Shown: positions 1-12,330, numbered from the stretch's first letter. The stretch is DNA of 64,000 bases from Coenobita brevimanus (GCA_032717465.1 CM064655.1:20172551-20236550), one strand, 5' to 3'. Numbers and translations: made by a program. The notes: generated by a model from the letters alone, not told the origin.

Positions 1-215
1 TATATGGTTACCACCCAGCATAGTAAATGGTTTCATGGTATACAGGAAACCATTTGGCTTGTCACTCAATGTAGAGTCACCCACAGGTAGAAGGAGGAGG
101 AAAGAATGAATGAAAGAAAAACAGAAGAGGATGGTAGGAAAGAAGAGTGGAGGAGAGGTAAGGGCAGACACCCGAGAGCAGCACAACATCGTGTGAGTGG
201 ATGGTGAGCACCCCC
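1..215 (-). repeat. SINE-like hairpin repeat, copy S1 (cut by window start)
   Basis: Read on the minus strand, this stretch matches 11822-12125 and 55557-55925. It has a head rich in GGTGGGGGTGCTCACC, a pyrimidine-rich middle, then a GTGACTCTACATTGAGTGACAAG block followed by an imperfect hairpin at about 25-55, where AAATGGTTTC pairs with GAAACCATTT. The repeat runs off the left edge of the window, so its 3' part is missing. I see no open frame and no convincing polymerase III promoter boxes. The family call rests only on the similarity between copies inside this window. Confidence 0.7.
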
Positions 216-339
216 ACCTACCACATTTATTTATGCTCTAAATCAGTATTTTGCAGAATGGAAGTCTGTCAATGCATGTTGATGATATGAAGGTGAAATG
301 TCCTCTAACTTTAGCACGTTTTAGCTCTGAACCTTGATT

Positions 340-490
340 TTTTATTGTCATATTTAGTACAAATTTTTTACCGGATTTCAGATAATTAGGTGCGCATGAA
401 CCTGTATGGTGATGAAAATTATAATATTTTCCATTTAAAAGTGCCGATTCAGTAAGTGACCACCGATTCGGTATTTCCTTGCACCACTTC
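340..490. repeat. Diverged interspersed repeat, second copy near 23950-24570
   Basis: The order of blocks CAGATAATTAGG, CATGAACCTGTATGG, AAAGTGCCGATTCAGTAAGTG and GATTCGGTA is repeated in diverged form at 23985-24051 and 24503-24560, where a 449 bp TA element has been inserted between the blocks. This copy therefore acts as the empty site. No coding potential is visible. The flanks, 216-339 and 491-1025, hold nothing that I recognise. Confidence 0.55.
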
Positions 491-1021
491 GCAGCAGTAG
501 GAGTTTAGAGTTGCCAGTTGTGATGGGATACCCCCGTTGCTCTACTCGCCACCACAGTCGCTTGGTTTTCATCTCTTGGAACAGTGATGAATCTTATTCC
601 GGTGTGATTCTACTTGTGTTCTTCCACAGTGGAACAAAGCACCAATGGTGGTTATTTGCTGACCTGGCCTTGACGAAGCAAAGCTTGGCTAATCAGCAGA
701 GCCACAGTCACATAACTTAGCTGGGGATCACAGTCTTGTTTTGTCTCCGGGTTTGGCGGTCTATGACGTCACAGCCACTCGAGGCTCGCACTGCCATCAA
801 CTTCTTTTTGTGTAACTTTTAAGGCTTACATCTCCACATTTTTACTTTGTATTGTCAAATTAACTGTATCATGCAATAAAGCAGTACATTTATCACCCAG
901 ATAAATTGTTTACTTTAGAAAAACTCGACTGTCAACCAGTCCGTTCCATCAGTTACCATGTTGTAAAATGGGTGCAGCTCTTTGCCATGCACACCTTTAC
1001 ATACTGGCATACTTTATCCAT

Positions 1022-1025
<4 letters not shown>

Positions 1026-1066
<41 letters not shown>
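1026..1066. repeat. (CT)n microsatellite
   Basis: About 20 uninterrupted CT dinucleotides. The region to 1575 shows no gene that I can support. Confidence 0.98.
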
Positions 1067-1072
<6 letters not shown>

Positions 1073-1948
1073 GTTTCATAACTTCCATACATCACTTTCT
1101 TAATTCTTCATATACCCTATCCAGCCATATACTTCTTGATCTTCATCATTAAACTCGGTCATGAATGCTTATTTTGTCATGCTTCTCACATTCATCCACA
1201 GCAGTAGGAAGTAATGTAAGTTGGAAAGGCAGCGTTTTGGCTTGTCTCTGACCTCTGTACACATTGTTTGTCAGCAGAACCAGACAATTTAATGTCAGTC
1301 TGCCTAGAGGGATGTTCTTGGTGACAGCATTGAGTACATTTACAAGTGGTTCCATTATCTTTGTGATGATAAGCTTCACCAAACACTGTGGCCTCCCACT
1401 TAATGATCTCCACCTTTTTTTCTAGCAAAGCAAAGGTTATGGGTGAGATTTCCCCAGTACTTTAGCATTTCCAGTTTTGATTCTCTTCTGTTTTGTTGAT
1501 ATCCCCAGCATTTTGGCTCTTCCAGTATTACTGATCATGACCTTGCAGTGGCCTTTAGCCAATAATCCAGGTATACAGTAAAGCCCTAAGTGTAGCGACA
1601 TCTTTGTTTGTGGTTTCATGGTTAGCAGTGGCCTGCAAATATTCCCAAACAATGGGTTTCGTGCAGAAACTCCTCCATTAGTGGCAAGAAAACGTAAACA
1701 AACTACACACACGGAAAGCGATTGTCACTTGTTCGCTGCCTTCGCAGCAGAAGAGATGCAGCACAGGACGGAGGTGTTGTGTGGAGAGGTGGAGGCAGCA
1801 GAGACAGAGAAGGATGGAGGTGCCATAGGCGATGGGGCATAGTAGCCTTACCACCTGCCTCGGAAATTACATTCCCATCCCTTCCACTAAGCACCTCACT
1901 CCAGCCTTCTAAGTGAGTTTCTCTGCCTATCATGTACTTTATATTAAT

Positions 1949-3158
1949 ACTATGATCCGTCTATTTTATGAAGAGCGTTTGGGCATTGTCCCTCTTGGAG
2001 AGTCCCCATCCCACAGTGTTGCCATACTTTGTACTGGGCAACTTAATCGGATTAGAAACAAGGCGCTAATGACAACTTTCCCTCACAGCACACCACTCTC
2101 TCTCTCTCTTTCTCTGCATATAGAAATTGCATTTTTAATAGATTTATTTCTATAAAAAGTCTATACACTTTTATGAATGTTTAGAATTTGAGGAAAAGCC
2201 TCCAGACTGACTGTCTGTCTGTCTTGTTGCGCTCTTATTCATTCCCTTTCTCCATGACCTTTCCCCCTACTCTTTGCTTCAGTCTCTCTCTCTCTCGCCC
2301 TCTCTCTCTCTTTCTCTCTCATGTTATTTTTTAGTATGACTGTGATTTTCTCTTTGAAGTGTAAGGTTTATTTGTGGTTTATAATTTCGATTCATTTTCC
2401 AAACCACCTTTGAGGTTGAGGAAAAGCCTCCTGACTGTCTTGTTGTGCTCCTATTAAATTTCCACCACATTCCCTCCCACCCTCCTTCCGTCTTGCCTTT
2501 TCTTCCTTATCTCCGGCCTCTCCAACCTCCCTCCCTCGCTGTCTGCCTATCCCCTTTATCTCCATTCTCTTTTCCTCCTCTCTCTCTCTCTGTTACTGTC
2601 TGTCTGTCAACATTATGTTTTTCTTATGAATGTGATACTTTCCATAAAGTATGATGTTTTATTTGTTCTTCATAATTTTGACTTTTTTTCCACACCACCT
2701 TCGAGGTAAAAGTCAAGGTGCGTTTTTTTTTTATAGAGGTTTTCCCCAGGAGGACTAATCAACAGCTTTTGAGTGAACAATTATAAGTCCTCTGTTTGCC
2801 TTCTTTTCTATAAAATACATATTTACGTTGTAAATAAGTTCTTTTTCTCTACTGTGGAGCACACGAGAGCGAGTAGCAGGAGTAAGAGCATCCATCTCAG
2901 GTGGCGTCCAGAGTGGAAATGACCTGGATTAACACGGTCACTCTACCCTTACAAGTGTGGCAATGTTGGAAATCAACGTTGCCAAGTGTTGTGGTATTTA
3001 TAAAAAATATATATATATCCTGTAAATAAACTTCATTTAGAAGTAGTAAATAGCTGACATGAGACAGAGAGGTGAACACGGTTGACAGAGAGGCGGCCTA
3101 GGAAATTCCCAAGAGGGACAACGCCTAAACGCTCTTCATAAAATAGACGGACCATAGT
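1949..3158. mobile_element. Element with ~49 bp near-perfect TIRs, nested in 1576-3337
   Basis: The left terminus (ACTATGATCCGTCTATTTTA and onward) and the reverse complement of the right terminus (ACTATGGTCCGTCTATTTTA and onward) match over about 49 bp with three differences. I could not find a clear target-site duplication. The interior is pyrimidine-rich and contains a tandem duplication (2186-2704). No open frame resembles a transposase, so this is non-autonomous and its superfamily is undetermined. It interrupts the TA element around it, so it inserted later. Confidence 0.75.
2186..2704. repeat. Imperfect tandem duplication, two units
   Basis: Unit one (2186-2411) and unit two (2412-2704) share in order GAGGAAAAGCCTCC, CTGTCTTGTTG, a CT-rich stretch, a TTATTTGT-TTCATAATTT block and CCACACCACCTT. 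The unit lengths differ because the internal CT tract differs. The duplication lies wholly inside the TIR element at 1949-3158. Confidence 0.75.
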
Positions 3159-3339
3159 TTCTTTTCAGGTGTGATCCGTGAATTTTACATTGCATAAATG
3201 AGTTTTAGGGGGAGTTGGCATTGGACCTGGAACCAATTAGCCCATTTCCCATAGGATCAGTGCCCCGACTTTAGCAGTTTCATGGTTCGTGGTACTTTTC
3301 ATGGAACCAATTAGGCACGAAACTTGGGGCTTTACTGTA

Positions 3340-5100
3340 CTAAAATGTTCCTATTATCCTTGACTAGGGATTTTGCTGTTAATTGGGTGAATTTCTTTTG
3401 AGTATTCAAGGAGTGATGTTCAGACTGAATTGGTTGAAAATAGATATTCCCTTTGACCTACAGCATGATAAAGTATTAATAGTGTGGTTGAACTGAAGTG
3501 TGTCAGAGGACATCTTGCAGATACCCTCTGTATTATTTCCAACCATTAGCCATACAGTGCGTACCCTTTCATGGGGGTGTAGAGCTAATGAAGTGGACAA
3601 TGCTGAACACATGACTCGCTCTTGTGGGATGCTGGAACAGTTGGATTTGATATGGTCACCATCATCAAACACATCAGAAGCCATTCTAGGTGGATATGGG
3701 ATTGGGATCTCATATGTACCTTTTATGGTTTGTCATATGCTGTGTAATGTGGCTGTTCTGCACACAAGACTCAGCCACAGTGCCATGGCAGCACCTCTGT
3801 ACTGTCAGTGAATAGTTGAGGACCTTGGTTGTTCATCAGGAAAAGACTGTTGGTCATATCTTAAGATTCTGCCTCTGCTTCTATTCATTAAGGACTCTGT
3901 TGAATGATTGCTTGACTAGGCTTACTGTTAATGTACTTATTTCAATTTGTTTGCTCTATTAGAGGAGGTTGTGTTGAAGGACATTGTTTGCGATGGATTG
4001 GTTTGCCATGTATGTGATCACCTGAGGGATGCAGGGCATATGTTCTGTCTTTAAACTGTATCAGCATCTGGAATGAGAGGTTCTTAGCAGATGGTGTTTC
4101 CATCTAAAGCTCTCTCATATTTCACCAAGAACCATAAACCAGAAGTCTAGATGGTCTCTTTCTACAGATCTATGGATTTAAGCAACCAACTCTTTGGGAA
4201 AGTGGTGTCCAGCCAAAGTGAGTGGGAATTTATTATTTTCTTGGCATAGTTGTTTGATGCAGTGACCTCATGGAATACCCGTAGGATATCCACAGTACTG
4301 CAGAGCTTAGGCCTCAGAATCAAGAAAATCCTGTATCCTTGATTTATAAACTGATAAGGTTGGCAACTGCACCACGTTCCATATTGAGGGCATCACCACT
4401 GCAAGGTCTTCCTCTGCAAACAGTATGATCTCATCTTATCTTAAGAATCAGTGTTGAAGTTAGAACTTATATGAAGTAGCACTACCATTGGCATCTTAAT
4501 CATCCACATCCTTTGCTGCCTCCACATTACAGTGAACCACTCAGTGGAGACTGTCTGAGATTTGCCTCAAGGGAGACTTGGAAGAGGTTGCAGTACTTCT
4601 TTTAAAGGAACTTCATGAATTAATTACCCTGCTCGATTTTGCTATAGGTAAGAAGGGAGAGTCTTTGTCTTGTGGGGGATACCTCATTTGTGGACTTGGT
4701 GAAGGTGTGTTCTCTGCTGTACTGGCAGACTCACTGCACTGCAAAGGAGGATGTTTTCTGCTCAGCTGAAGGCAAAAACCTCCTCAACTCATGCCACCTT
4801 TTCCCACAACTGGGTATCCTCTGTAGACATCCTATGGTCCTTCTCTTTGAGTTTTAGAAGTCAGGAACTTAGACCTGCAGACCCTGCAAAGTTGCTTGGA
4901 CATCAGGAAATGAATTGTCAAGTCTGTGCCCTAGTTGGATGCATGAGAAGAAAAAAAAAAAAAAAACTACCTCAGTTTGTTTCGTTGCAAATATTTGATC
5001 CACATATCCCCTACCATTCATGAAATGACCCTTTTCCATCACTTATCAGGTCATTTGATATATTCTCTGCCTTCTCAGTCATAATTCATATACCTTTCCT
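3340..5100. other. No recognisable gene
   Basis: About 1.8 kb without a feature that I can assign. The longest open frame (3500-3811, plus, 103 codons) matches no family I recognise, has no Kozak or splice context that I trust, and is of the length expected by chance. An A-rich run sits at 4950-4967. Confidence 0.6.
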
Positions 5101-5103
5101 ATA

Positions 5104-6475
5104 GCACTTAACATGGTAGTAGGTGGTGGTGACCGTGATCCACTCGTTTGATGAAGTGCTACCTACTTCTTCCTCACCTTTATCAGTTAATCTCTGTGTC
5201 TGCCTTCTTCTCCTTGTACAGTAATCCCTCCAATATCCGGTGTAATAGAGCCAAAGGCATGTCCGGATGTGATCCTGTCTGGATACTGGGCCCCAGCCTC
5301 CTGGACTTGTACTTATGGACCCTAACTCAGAAAAACACCTATACAACTCCCTCTGGACATGCATTGCACCTATTTAAGACCCAAATCACACCAATAAGGG
5401 ACATAAAAGACTGAAATAAATGCAAAAGAACCATAAAATGAGGTTTTAGAGGTGAGTTTATACAATATTAAACATTCTGGGTACTTACAAGTCCCTGGCT
5501 CCTGGACTGGTTTGAACCACCAGTTTTGCAGTCCACAGTTAATCCTCTGCACTCTAAATTCTAATTTCTTAACACTGCACAACACTGTAAATTCCCGTGT
5601 GTTCTAGTGGTGAGGTATTGCAGTTTATTCACTGTTTATTCACAAAAAACAAGCACCTGTGGCTTGCACTGCTATAAGCATCTGCTCTCAATCGGAGTTA
5701 GGCTATGACTGTTGATTATGGCAGGGTAACAGAGTTGCCAGATCGCAACAGCTACATTACCAAACTCCTCAATTTTCATTACCATTTTTAATTTTCATTA
5801 CCAGATTCGTAAAGCTAGCATCTATTCTTCACTAATTATATACACAAGTGGAAATACATGTAATCACTCTTCTTATACTTAACAGCATGTTGATTATTAT
5901 CATGCTATATAGGCTACCAAATTAGAGAGAGCAAACAATCCACCATCTCCATCCTGTGTATCCTCATGCATGTGAAAAATCCATTTGGTAATGCATTATT
6001 CTGATTCATTACCAAACGAATTTTTCATTACCAAACTGGCCCACACTTGGTAATGAAAAATACCAAATGGCAACCCTGACAGGGGAGAGGGGAGGAAGGA
6101 AGGGGTGAAGGGACCATGGTGTAACAGCTGTTCGGTGCCATGTGGCAATTTCAAATTACGGATGGGAAAAAAGTCAGATTTTTTTCGAATTTTTTGAGGT
6201 TTTTGGCCCATTTTGGGAATATTGGATCCCGGGACGATTATGTCCGGTTAGTGGGGATGTTCGGATATTGGCCGTTCGGATATTAGAGGGATTACTTTCA
6301 TTCCTTCTTTCCTGTCTCATTTTATAACTCTTCATTCCACTTCAGGTGGTGCTACACTGAGTGAGAAGCCTGATGGTTTCCTGCAACCCAGGAAACCATT
6401 TACTGTACAATGCTGGGTGGTGACCTGATAACTAGATAATGGGTTGATGTGGAGCCAGCTATGGTGCCCCTGCTA
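5104..6475 (+). repeat. SINE-like hairpin repeat, copy S2, split by a Tigger derivative
   Basis: The head at 5104-5218 (GGTAGTAGGTGGTGGTGACC, then ATCCACTC and a pyrimidine-rich stretch) and the hairpin half at 6298-6475 together match the uninterrupted copy at 55557-55925. The break is the Tigger-type element at 5219-6297, flanked on the left by TA. The hairpin is at about 6372-6402. The 3' end shared with RTE-like LINEs in copy S4 cannot be followed here, because similarity fades after the GTGCCCCT block. Confidence 0.7.
5219..6297. mobile_element. Non-autonomous Tigger element, deletion derivative of the T1/T2 family
   Basis: The left end starts CAGTAATCCCTCCAATATCC after a TA. The right end reads as its inverted counterpart (GGATATTAGAGGGATTACT). 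Three internal blocks match T1 and T2: the stretch after CTTATGGACCCTAACTCAG (5309 onward; compare 49617-49790), the CCCGTGTG-GTCTAGTGG block with TTTATTCACTG near 5595-5640 (compare 50279-50320), and the CAAATTACGGA to GGGATGTTCGG block at 6150-6262 (compare 52430-52535). Nearly all of the transposase frame is missing and the middle (about 5650-6060) holds unrelated AT-rich DNA. It needs transposase from elsewhere. T1 in this window is the obvious candidate. Confidence 0.85.
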
Positions 6476-6951
6476 AATGGGTGGAGAGTTGCAAATGCAG
6501 CATCCATCTAGGAACCAAACCTCCACACTTTTCTCCATACCTTGCTATTATGAGGTGCTGTCATCCACAAGAGAACATCAGTTCATTGCTTAGGACAGTC
6601 CTGTAGGGGCAGTTGATTTCCTGGGGTTGATGGGTCTGCTTAGCCAGACAGACTGGGGTTTAGTAACAACAACATCAACACTTACATTTTTGGTAATTTT
6701 TTTATGCACTTCAGTCATTTTTATTTTTTACAAGAGCACAATCACAGCTTCCATTTCACATTACTGGTACAATTCCACTCATCTCCAGCACCTGATACTT
6801 TCTCATTTTTTGGCTGTTTTATAGCATTCCTCACTCTTGCCAGCGTTACATTTTCTGGCACTGTGTTTCTTCCCTGCAGAACACAAAACCCAGTCATATT
6901 TACTACCACTTGTCTCATCATTTCTGTTCAACACCCTTTCAAAGTACAGTA

Positions 6952-7355
6952 CAGTAAACTCTCAGTTATTCCGCGTAATTCATCCAAGCCGTAAGCCGGT
7001 TAAAGTAAAATGCCGGATATTGCATAGTACCTCCCATCTGCTCAATATTTGGCGTCGAGCCGGATAGTGTGTTACTATCCGTCTCAGACCTGGACCCAAA
7101 AAGCTTTCCCATGAGTAAAAGATGAAAGCTGAGCATAAAATACAATAATGTAATGATACAATACAGTTTGGCTACTGTTTACAAGCCAATTGATACACCT
7201 CAGTGCCAAATATTGCACAGAACTACCGGATACATCTGTTTCGGCACCAGATATTGCATAACTTCGCTGGGTATTGCTTTAATAGAGCCAAGCCAGCAGC
7301 TCCAGATATTACTTTGGGCTGGATATTGGGATGACAGATAATTCAGAGTTTAATG
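6952..7355. mobile_element. 404 bp TA-flanked MITE
   Basis: The left end is CAGTAAACTCTCAGTTATTC. The reverse complement of the right end is CATTAAACTCTGAATTATCT. TA dinucleotides flank both sides (6950-6951 and 7356-7357). The interior repeats a CCGGATATTGCATA-like motif several times. There is no coding capacity. Assignment to the pogo/Tigger-dependent MITEs is inferred from its termini and target site. Confidence 0.75.
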
Positions 7356-7915
7356 TATTCTCTCCATCTGCTCCTCACTTCTCTTCCAGTATTCTTCCAC
7401 TTTTACCCCTCTCACTTTCACAAGTGTTTCATCTTCAACATTTTTGCACCTTCAAAACAAAAATCTTATTGAGTGCAGTAGTTTATTTTTATTTTTCTTC
7501 AAAGATCATTCCTTTCATTTAAATCACTTTCTTGCATCCAGTGTAGCCACCTTTTTCTCTTTTCTTCCACTGCTCTTTCAGTCTGTACATCCCACCAAGC
7601 TGCACCTTTTTTTTTTTTTTTTTTTACTAGTTTCCTCCCCTACAACATCATACCCAACTTTAAAATTTCAAACAAAACACTCCTTATATACATTCCACAA
7701 ATTATCCAGGTTCATTTGCTCTCAGTTGATTAACTCTCCTTCATTACCATTACCTGGTACTCATTAGCTGCTGCTTCATTTCTCAGCATCTCTGTTTTCA
7801 GCTTTTCCATCTGATCACTCTTTATCCACCATGATCTTCTCAGTTCTGCCTTGTATACCACTATCAGATTATTAGAATACCTTCTGCATCATCTTGTCAC
7901 TCCCCATTCATCAAC
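7356..7915. other. Pyrimidine-rich DNA without a gene
   Basis: Strongly T/C-rich on the plus strand, with a T18-type run near 7610-7626. The overlapping open frames here are low-complexity by-products. No repeat partner was found in the window. Confidence 0.5.
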
Positions 7916-7918
<3 letters not shown>

Positions 7919-7991
<73 letters not shown>

Positions 7992-8012
7992 GTCTCTCTC
8001 TCTCTCTCTCTT
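7919..8012. repeat. (CA)n followed by (CT)n compound microsatellite
   Basis: About 34 CA units to 7987, a short ACATACAGT link, then about 10 CT units to 8012. It lies close to the 3' end of LINE copy R1 on the minus strand. Confidence 0.97.
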
Positions 8013-8097
8013 CACAGATACATAATCAGTTAGTCTCCTTTCAGTATTCTCATCAGTCTCCCTGTATCATGTATACTCGTATCATATCATATTGTAT

Positions 8098-10640
8098 CGT
8101 TTATACAGGCTCCAATATGCTTGCATGCATCAGCTTTGGTTACCTGATGCAACCCTGCACCCTGCTCATTCTCTGGCAGCCTCCCTGTTCAGTCCCATAT
8201 CCTTGATGTCGACACTCCAAGACCTCCTCCCAGTTTTGTTTTCAGTGACTCTCCCAACCCTACCCATGATTTTCACACTGTTCACTTTATGCACCCAATT
8301 CTCATCCTCCATCCTCTCCACATGCCCAGATCACCTCAGTCTGCCCTTCCTCATCACAGCACCAGTATAGCTTAGTTCCATCCTTCCACTCAACTCATCA
8401 GTCGTAAACCTAGTCCCCTCAGGCCTTGCGTTCAAGGACACACTACACATTCGTCAAATCATTGTCATTTCTTTACATTTAAGCACATGAATATCCTCTT
8501 CTTTTACTGCCCAGTCTCATTACCATACAACATTATCCATCTAATGCATGCCATAGACAAAGGTCCCTTAGCATGGAGGGAGAACCCTCTCAATGTCAGG
8601 AGAGGCAGCAGCTCCCTGAACTTCCTCCAACCTCTCCTTACCCTAGCCACAGAGCTAGCTCCAGTACATCCAGCACATAACATTTCCTCCAAATTAAAAA
8701 ACTCTTCCACACACTCAAGACATTCACCAGCAAGATCAACTCTTTCACACCTGACAATATCTATATGCTCTCCCCAACACATCACACACACTAAATCCGC
8801 CATATTTCACAGTCTACCTTTAATACCACTACTTCTCATATGCACCCATTTATCACGAATACTGCACAAGGGAGTCCATTTCTGAAGTCACATGAGAAGG
8901 CTTCAGGCACCATGGGAGACAATAAGGAACTCAAGATTGACCCCTGGTGCATGCCAACATTCACAGAAAACTCATCACTCAAACCTCCATTCACTCTCAC
9001 CTGGGTGCAAACACCCACATACATAGCCATAACCACTCTAACCAGCCATTCCTCAGTCCCAAGCTTTTTCATTGCCCACGTCACCACCTACGTAGGGACT
9101 GTCAAAGGTTCTCCAAATCAACAAAAACAAAGTACAGATCCCTTTTCTTTCCTTTATATTTTTTCTGAAGCTGGCAGACAATGACTGTGGCATCAGTGGT
9201 CTCTCTGCCTGGCATAATCCCAAACTACATATCATCAGTATTCACTCTTTCCTTAATCATGCCTTCCAGGACTCGTTCCATTACCTTCATTATCTGGTCC
9301 AAAAGTTTTATGCCTCTATAATTTCCTCTTTAGCCAGTCATCAGGGACAACACACTCATAATTAGTCATATTTATCAAATCAGTAAATAACTCCACATCT
9401 CTATCTCGTGAGGCCATTAGCATTTCAGCAGTCAACCCAGACACACCTACCACTTCCTTAACTGCATCCTGTCTATTGTCCTGCTCTCAGTAGCAGCATC
9501 AATCAAAGTCCAAGGCCAAACATTGGATCTGCTGACAGACCTTCCCTATTCTAGTCAAACTCCTCAGTCAGCAACCTGTTATTGTGCTCTCTCCAGGCAA
9601 TTTTATTATCCCCACTGTCCGCTACTGTACCACCTTCCCCTCATCATTCTCCACACACTGCTTAACTGTGACACTCCTGTTTTCCCTCATTTGATATGCC
9701 ACTTTAAATACCATATTCTTCCTTTCAGCACTATTTAGGTTATCCAGTAAAAGTTTGAGACTCAGATTTTGCCCTGTATATCTCCTATCTAACCCTGTTC
9801 TTGGTAGCCAAATATTCCTCTCTCTTACCACCCCTTCTCCATTCCCGGAAAATCCTTCTTTTCTCCTTAACTGTGGTTTCTATATGCTCATCCCATCACC
9901 ATGTTACCTTATGTCTTGAAGAACCCATTTACCATCCTCACACTGAATCAGTAGCGCATAGGAAATTGTTCTTCAGAGCTCTGTTCTGTTCATTTACTCC
10001 TCTGTCAACAGCTGTTTAGCCAGTTCTGCTCATCTTGCTTTAGAAGGCATCACTCACTGCTCAGTTTTTCAACTTTCATATTTTACTCCTAGGTGCATAG
10101 GTCCTCTTCTCCACCACCCACTCTTTAAGCACCAAACCACATATCAGTAATTTGTATTGCTGCACACACTCTTCACTCTCTATAACTTTAATATCCCTCA
10201 CCAACCTCCTGTCAGCTCTCCAGTAAATAGTCCATTTGGCTACTATTTCCCCCGGACTTATATGTAATTAACTTACTGTGTCTTTATGTTTGAAGTATGA
10301 GTTGCTAATGCATAGCCTTCCTTCCTGACACACATCTTCAGTTGTCATCGATTATTGTCTCCCCTCCCTCTCCTCCGTACTCCATAATGACCCATAATGT
10401 TATTCAGGGAACTGATGTAAATTTTCCAGTCATGTCACCCATCATAATCTATAACTCTTGGACATCTGTTCAACCACTTCATCTAAATGATCCCAAAACC
10501 TGTCTTTTTCTTCCTCGTTCCTGTCATTACATGGTGCATATGCAACTTCCTCCATCTCAAACTGGAACACAACATTTATATGCCATGAGCTGACAGATTT
10601 ACGAGTATAATCTCTCATTCCCATCTGTCATTCCTTTTTG
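8098..10640 (-). pseudogene. Decayed LINE, family R, copy R1
   Basis: Read on the minus strand, this is a non-LTR retrotransposon polyprotein with many frameshifts and stops. From 5' to 3' it keeps an endonuclease remnant (10442-10624, with YAPCNDRNEEEKDRFWDHLD), a linker (about 9620-10250), reverse-transcriptase blocks (8836-9560, with the GVHQGS-like MHQGSILS motif) and the C-terminal part (8504-8803, with RKFRELLPLLTL and MLYGNET). The catalytic YADD segment is absent: the sequence jumps from DFRNGLPC to AVFVI, skipping roughly 220 bp present in R2. The 3' end at about 8098 reads like the other R copies. The clade is probably RTE-like, but that needs a reverse-transcriptase tree. The 5' limit is uncertain. 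Confidence 0.75.
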
Positions 10641-11820
10641 CCTTCATTCATCAATGAAACAACTCCTTCCTTACATCTTCCGCACATATTCATACTTAAC
10701 GTTGCTTGCTTCACACCTTTTTCATCTTTGTTTCACACAGCACTGTCTTATCATGCAGTACCTTGCACTCTTGAACACAATCACCACACTCACAAATTCA
10801 CATTCCTCATTTATACCCCAAGTATTCAACTTGGCTGTATGAACTGTTTCATTACTATTATTATTATTATTTTTTCCCTGGACTCTGGGCAGATACAAGC
10901 CCAGGTCTGAGACTCTCTGTACCTCTGCCAGGAATGAGATTAGAGGGCAGAAATATGTTAATTCCTGCTACTTTTTCCTTTTTCTCCATCAGGCCTACAG
11001 GGAGTAGGGAGCAGTACTGAGATTTACAGTGCTTCAGTTGATTTAAAATAGCAGTGTAGATACTTGTAAAACTGCCTGATATGTCAGACTGGGCATAAAA
11101 AAAAGTACTGTTTGGCAGTGTGAGTGGTAACTAAAGAATAATTAAAAGTATCTTATACCTTGACGAGTAATGTCTATTCTGCACTGAAAATTATGTTCAT
11201 GCCACATGTCCGGTGAAGAAATCCAGCATCTAGTGCTAGTGCATCCAGTCAGCAGACAGATTCATTTCTGTGCACTGGTGTTGCTTTAGAGTCATGTTCT
11301 CACATTTTATGATGGATGACTATATTAACTCCAGGCTTATATCCAGATATAAATATTGGTTTACAAATTACAGTATACGAACATGTATACAGTAATACTG
11401 TAACAGCAAAATATGTAACCGCTAAAACTCGGATATTTTAAGCATGAGTAATTCAAATGATCCACCTGATCCATTGTTTTGCTCTACTGCCTTTATTCAG
11501 ACCTGGGTTGAGTAACAGCTGCCAACTACCTCCAACTTTTTGTGTGCCACAAGATGGTAAGATTAACATGAGGCGACACAGGTGTGTGCTGTCTGTCCAC
11601 TCATGTCCATTTTCACTCATTGGTGACAGTATGATGTAGTGTGATAGTATGATGAACTACAGTATTTCACTGAAGCAGAGAAGGCTTTCCCAAGTGAATG
11701 AAACTGGCTGGTGGAATCCAGAAAAAGTAACACATTTGTCCTCCAACTGAATGGGTTAAAGATATGAAAAAGTACGTAACTGAAAGGCATTCTGTATCTT
11801 AAATATTAAATAATGCACAA
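10641..11820. other. No recognisable gene
   Basis: Contains a short (ATT)n run at 10852-10872 and AT-rich DNA. The open frames near 10638-10910 are low-complexity and resemble no protein I know. Some of 10641-10840 could be further LINE 5' sequence too diverged to call. Confidence 0.5.
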
Positions 11821-11821
11821 A

Positions 11822-12125
11822 GATAGGTAGGTGGGGGTGCTCACCATCTACTTACTCAATATAGCTGCTTTTGGGTGTCTACCCTTTCCTCTCCTCCTTT
11901 CCTTCCTCCCTCTTCTCTCTTTCTTTACTTCATTCTTTCCTTGTCCTTCTGTCTACGGGTGACTTTACACTCCCTCTTTTGTCTTTCCTTCATTCTTTCC
12001 CGGTCCTTCTGCCTATGGGTGACTCTACACTGAGTGACAAGCTGAATGGTTTCCTGTACATCAGGAAACCATTTACTGCACTGGGTGGTAAATATATAAC
12101 CAAATTATGGCACTTGGTGTAGTTG
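11822..12125 (+). repeat. SINE-like hairpin repeat, copy S3
   Basis: Begins GGTAGGTGGGGGTGCTCACC, then an expanded pyrimidine-rich middle in which a CTTCATTCTTTCC-GTCCTTCTG unit occurs twice, then GTGACTCTACACTGAGTGAC. The hairpin is at 12045-12073, AATGGTTTCCTG pairing with CAGGAAACCATT, which is the cleanest hairpin of the four copies. After GGGTGGTAAATATATAACC the sequence differs from the other copies. Confidence 0.75.
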
Positions 12126-12164
12126 TTAGTGGATGGTTGCAGCATTGCAGTCAGATTGAGCTGG

Positions 12165-12330
12165 TGAAGGTTTATATCCAAGGGATGGTTGGGGTTATCG
12201 CTCATGTAATGCCACTCAGGGATGAGTGAGGCTGGTCACTCTCATCTTAAATGTCAGGACCAACTTGCCTAGCCCGGGGCTTCTACACTCCTCGTAGGGC
12301 AGCGTAGGAGAGTATGATGGATGGACAAAG
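12165..12330 (+). repeat. Interspersed repeat, partner at 15140-15290
   Basis: About 140 bp are shared almost unchanged with 15155-15290, including GGATGGTTGGGGTT, GCTCATGTAATG, CACTCAGGGATG and GTGAGGCTGGTCACTCTCAT. Both copies end in a CTAGCCC-GGGCTTC block. The copies have no TIRs or poly-A that I can see. A SINE or the 3' end of an unseen element is possible. Confidence 0.75.

Larger units (their letters stand above)
1576..3337. mobile_element. TA-flanked TIR element (MITE), split by a second element
   Basis: The left end begins CAGTAAAGCCCTAAGTGTAG. The reverse complement of the right end begins CAGTAAAGCCCCAAGTTTCG. Both ends abut TA dinucleotides (1574-1575 and 3338-3339), the signature of Tc1/mariner and pogo insertions. 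Net of the inner element at 1949-3158 the MITE is only about 550 bp. The left part contains small open frames (for example 1618-1842), none with a recognisable domain. It is a non-autonomous element, and its relation to pogo/Tigger is inferred from the CAGT ends and TA target. Confidence 0.75.

Noticed and set aside
3500..3811. 103-codon plus-strand frame as a possible host exon
   Set aside because: No recognised family, no credible splice or promoter context, and a length expected by chance.
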